Assembly (NCBI GenBank): GCA_029582155.1
Contig: CM055901.1
Location: 4,643,374 to 4,707,373, forward strand
DNA length: 64,000 nt
Direction: 5' to 3'
Origin: Panopea generosa
Lineage: Eukaryota > Mollusca > Bivalvia > Adapedonta > Hiatellidae
Of this stretch, positions 61,953 through 64,000 are shown piece after piece (the first letter of the stretch is position 1; each line of letters starts with the position of its first letter). The notes under the pieces were generated by a model. It saw only the letters and a list, made by a program, of their open reading frames with translations, was not told the DNA's origin and searched no databases. Position numbers and translations under genes: made by a program.

Positions 61953-64000
61953 CTAAAAACAAAAGGAAACAAAGTGATAATCAAAAGGTAGAAAATGAGA
62001 AGCTCTACCGATCCTTACAATAGCAGTTGAATTTAGTCCATAGTCAATCATTGGTTTTTCAAAAATCAACTGATGATTAATAATTAGCTGTGTTTTTCAC
62101 CCTACCTCAGAAAACAGAAAGCTGAGCCATTTCCATAATTTTTTCTATTTAAAGTTCCATAAGTGTATATTTTACTGTTGTAACTGTTTGATTTTCCACT
62201 ATATTTGTATTTTCATCTTAAAATGTTCATTGTACTTTTTATTCTTATGTCCATAAATAAAATAAATTAAATACAAATACATACAAGTTATTGCCAGTAA
62301 TATCTTACATATGATAATAAAGTGATTATGGGAAGTCAAGAGTAATCATAAATCATTTAATCATAAAAGCATTACAAAAAAATTGACATGATTTTGCTGA
62401 AAATAAAATAAGACGAAAATACATGTATATTTTATTTTGTGGGTTGAAAATGGCCAAAGAATCAGCTTTTTAAAATTAATGATGTCCCAAAAAGAAATGT
62501 TTACATTTCTAAAAGGCCTTTTTATTCTGAAACTTGGATTCAGTCCTAGCCTCTTAGTAATGCCACATATTATTCTGATATGTTTTGTTTTGCACAATTA
62601 TAACCCCTTTAAGGTATTGGATCTGTAATGCTCTTGGTAGAAAACTGACTAACACCGTGATCAATCGTGAATTTCCGCAGCGAATTTCCGCCAGCCGGAA
62701 AACCATTCGTGGTGGCTAAATTTAGTAAAATTATCACATGACAAGGTGTTTTCTCGCGTGCAGTGACGTCACATTGAATTTTCCATCATGACAAAAGAAG
62801 CTAAATCAAATTTTGATTGGAGAGGTTGTTGTTCAAAATAAAAAGAAAACAGATCAGAAAAACGACTATGATATCAATGTTGATCACATCTATCATGTGG
62901 GTCAAAACTGCGCAACAACATGGAATGTCACATTTGTTTTCGTCATTTTGATATTGATCGAAACAAAACATAATGTTATTGTACACCTCAAAATTTCTTA
63001 CTTTACATATATCTAAACTAATTGTCACTCTACTATAAAACAGACTTGTTGGTAAAGAGGGTAGTGCGTTGGATTATCAGATTAGAGGTCATGGGTTTGA
63101 TTCCGGCTTCCACTCTTTTTTTCATAGTTTTTTTTATTTACAGAGATGATTCCCTCAGCACATTCAACTGTAAAAGACACTTGCGTGTCACAAACACAAA
63201 CAATTTTGTTAGACAGCAATTCCAAAACCTGACCCCCTGGACCCTCCAAATAAATGTTATTGCTGTAGCTACCAGTTCTATTTTTTTATATCATTTGCCA
63301 AGTCAAAACAATAAATACAAAATTATTACTAAAGACAAAGTTTATATGAAATGTTTCTATTAGCAACTATCTACACCTAACATTTAAAGTTTGGAAAAGA
63401 AAGTATCCAGTGTTTGGTGAAATGTAGGTTCCTAATTATTGGTTGTAAATTTTTATAAAATATTTCACCCTTTGGCAAAGGTTAATTATGCAAAAGTTTG
63501 TTTTATTGCATTTATTATTTTTAACAATGAACTATAGTTTGATATACAATGTAAGAAGGGTTTTGTGATAGCGGTGGGGCTTGAATAATAAATAATTATT
63601 TAAAAAAAAAAAAAAAACACCTTATTTTTGGGTGGGTGGGTTAATATTTTAAATTTATTAAACATTCAAGTCAAGATATATGGAATAAACACATAGTTTC
63701 TTATGTGTCATTACATCAACAATATTGTTTTAATAAAAACAATTGCCTAAATATAATATTTAACAAGTGCACATTATCTGTTTGCTTTTAGTAAATGTGG
63801 AAAATACACTACGTCGCCAAATTTGCTGCCTTTTATTTTGATACTTATCTTATTAAATACCATATTAAGAGAAAACTAGATGGTAAAAGTTGTGTATCTT
63901 TATGTATTTTTCACTTCTAACAATGTGGAAAATATTGGCAAACAACATTAGTGGTTAATTATAACAGTAATGATGCTAGAACATCTTAAAATTTTGAAGT
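61953..64000. other. Upstream LOXHD1-like intron or flank, no exon recognised
   Basis: No further PLAT-encoding exon is visible up to the window end. A CpG-richer patch at 62640-62775 contains the CRE-like palindrome TGACGTCA (62764-62771); its meaning is unknown. Confidence 0.4.
63042..63108 (+). repeat. tRNA-like SINE head
   Basis: ttggtaaagagggtagtgcg and a B-box-like catgggtttgattccggc, followed by a T-rich stretch. Acceptor-stem pairing is poor. Confidence 0.5.

Noticed and set aside
62640-62775. CpG-richer patch with TGACGTCA as a promoter
   Set aside because: A single short motif with no nearby first exon or transcript evidence is not enough.
6645-63108. tRNA-like sequences at 6645, 7262, 8190, 42783, 57341 and 63042 as tRNA genes
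   Set aside because: They have A- and B-box-like strings but poor acceptor and anticodon stems, and SINE bodies follow several of them.

Overview
This is eukaryotic, AT-rich, repeat-laden DNA. It has spliced genes with GT-AG introns, several tRNA-derived SINE families, LINE fragments, a mariner relic and a large amount of minisatellite. The SINE set, the LINE with a 2A-like motif and the repeat style fit a marine invertebrate, most plausibly a bivalve mollusc; that assignment is inference, since the species cannot be read from the sequence.

Layout. 1-9.2 kb: gene-poor, with a dispersed repeat, two weak coding relics, a MITE with long inverted ends and tRNA-like SINE pieces. 9.2-12.8 kb: a GMC-oxidoreductase pseudogene split by a 3.0-kb LINE insertion flanked by a 16-bp target-site duplication; the LINE carries a 2A-like motif and has lost its reverse transcriptase. 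12.8-21.5 kb: gene-poor, with small tandem arrays, a broken mariner transposase, a 5'-truncated L1/Tx1-like LINE with a 14-bp target-site duplication, and SINEs. 21.66-37.34 kb (+): a candidate three-exon gene for a secreted, cysteine-rich, dibasically processed precursor that I do not recognise. Its two introns are mostly minisatellite (48-, 78-, 84- and 54-bp units). 37.7-44.5 kb: more arrays (35, 21, 57 and 22 bp), the last grown inside a SINE. 45.48-61.95 kb (-): the 3' part of a LOXHD1-like gene. Seven exons encode about two and a half PLAT domains and an acidic tail. Its introns carry a 63-bp array with an inverted segment, a 36-bp array and a 27-bp array that abuts a 3' splice site. 62-64 kb: no gene seen.

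The dominant property is about 15 unrelated minisatellite families covering very roughly 23 kb (about a third) of the window. In three cases the unit can be traced to a local single-copy source: a SINE, a dispersed repeat and an intron-exon boundary. Most unit lengths are multiples of three, so several frames stay open over long distances; I treat those ORFs as by-products, not proteins. Only the LOXHD1-like exons are firm coding sequence, and the secreted-precursor exons are good candidates.
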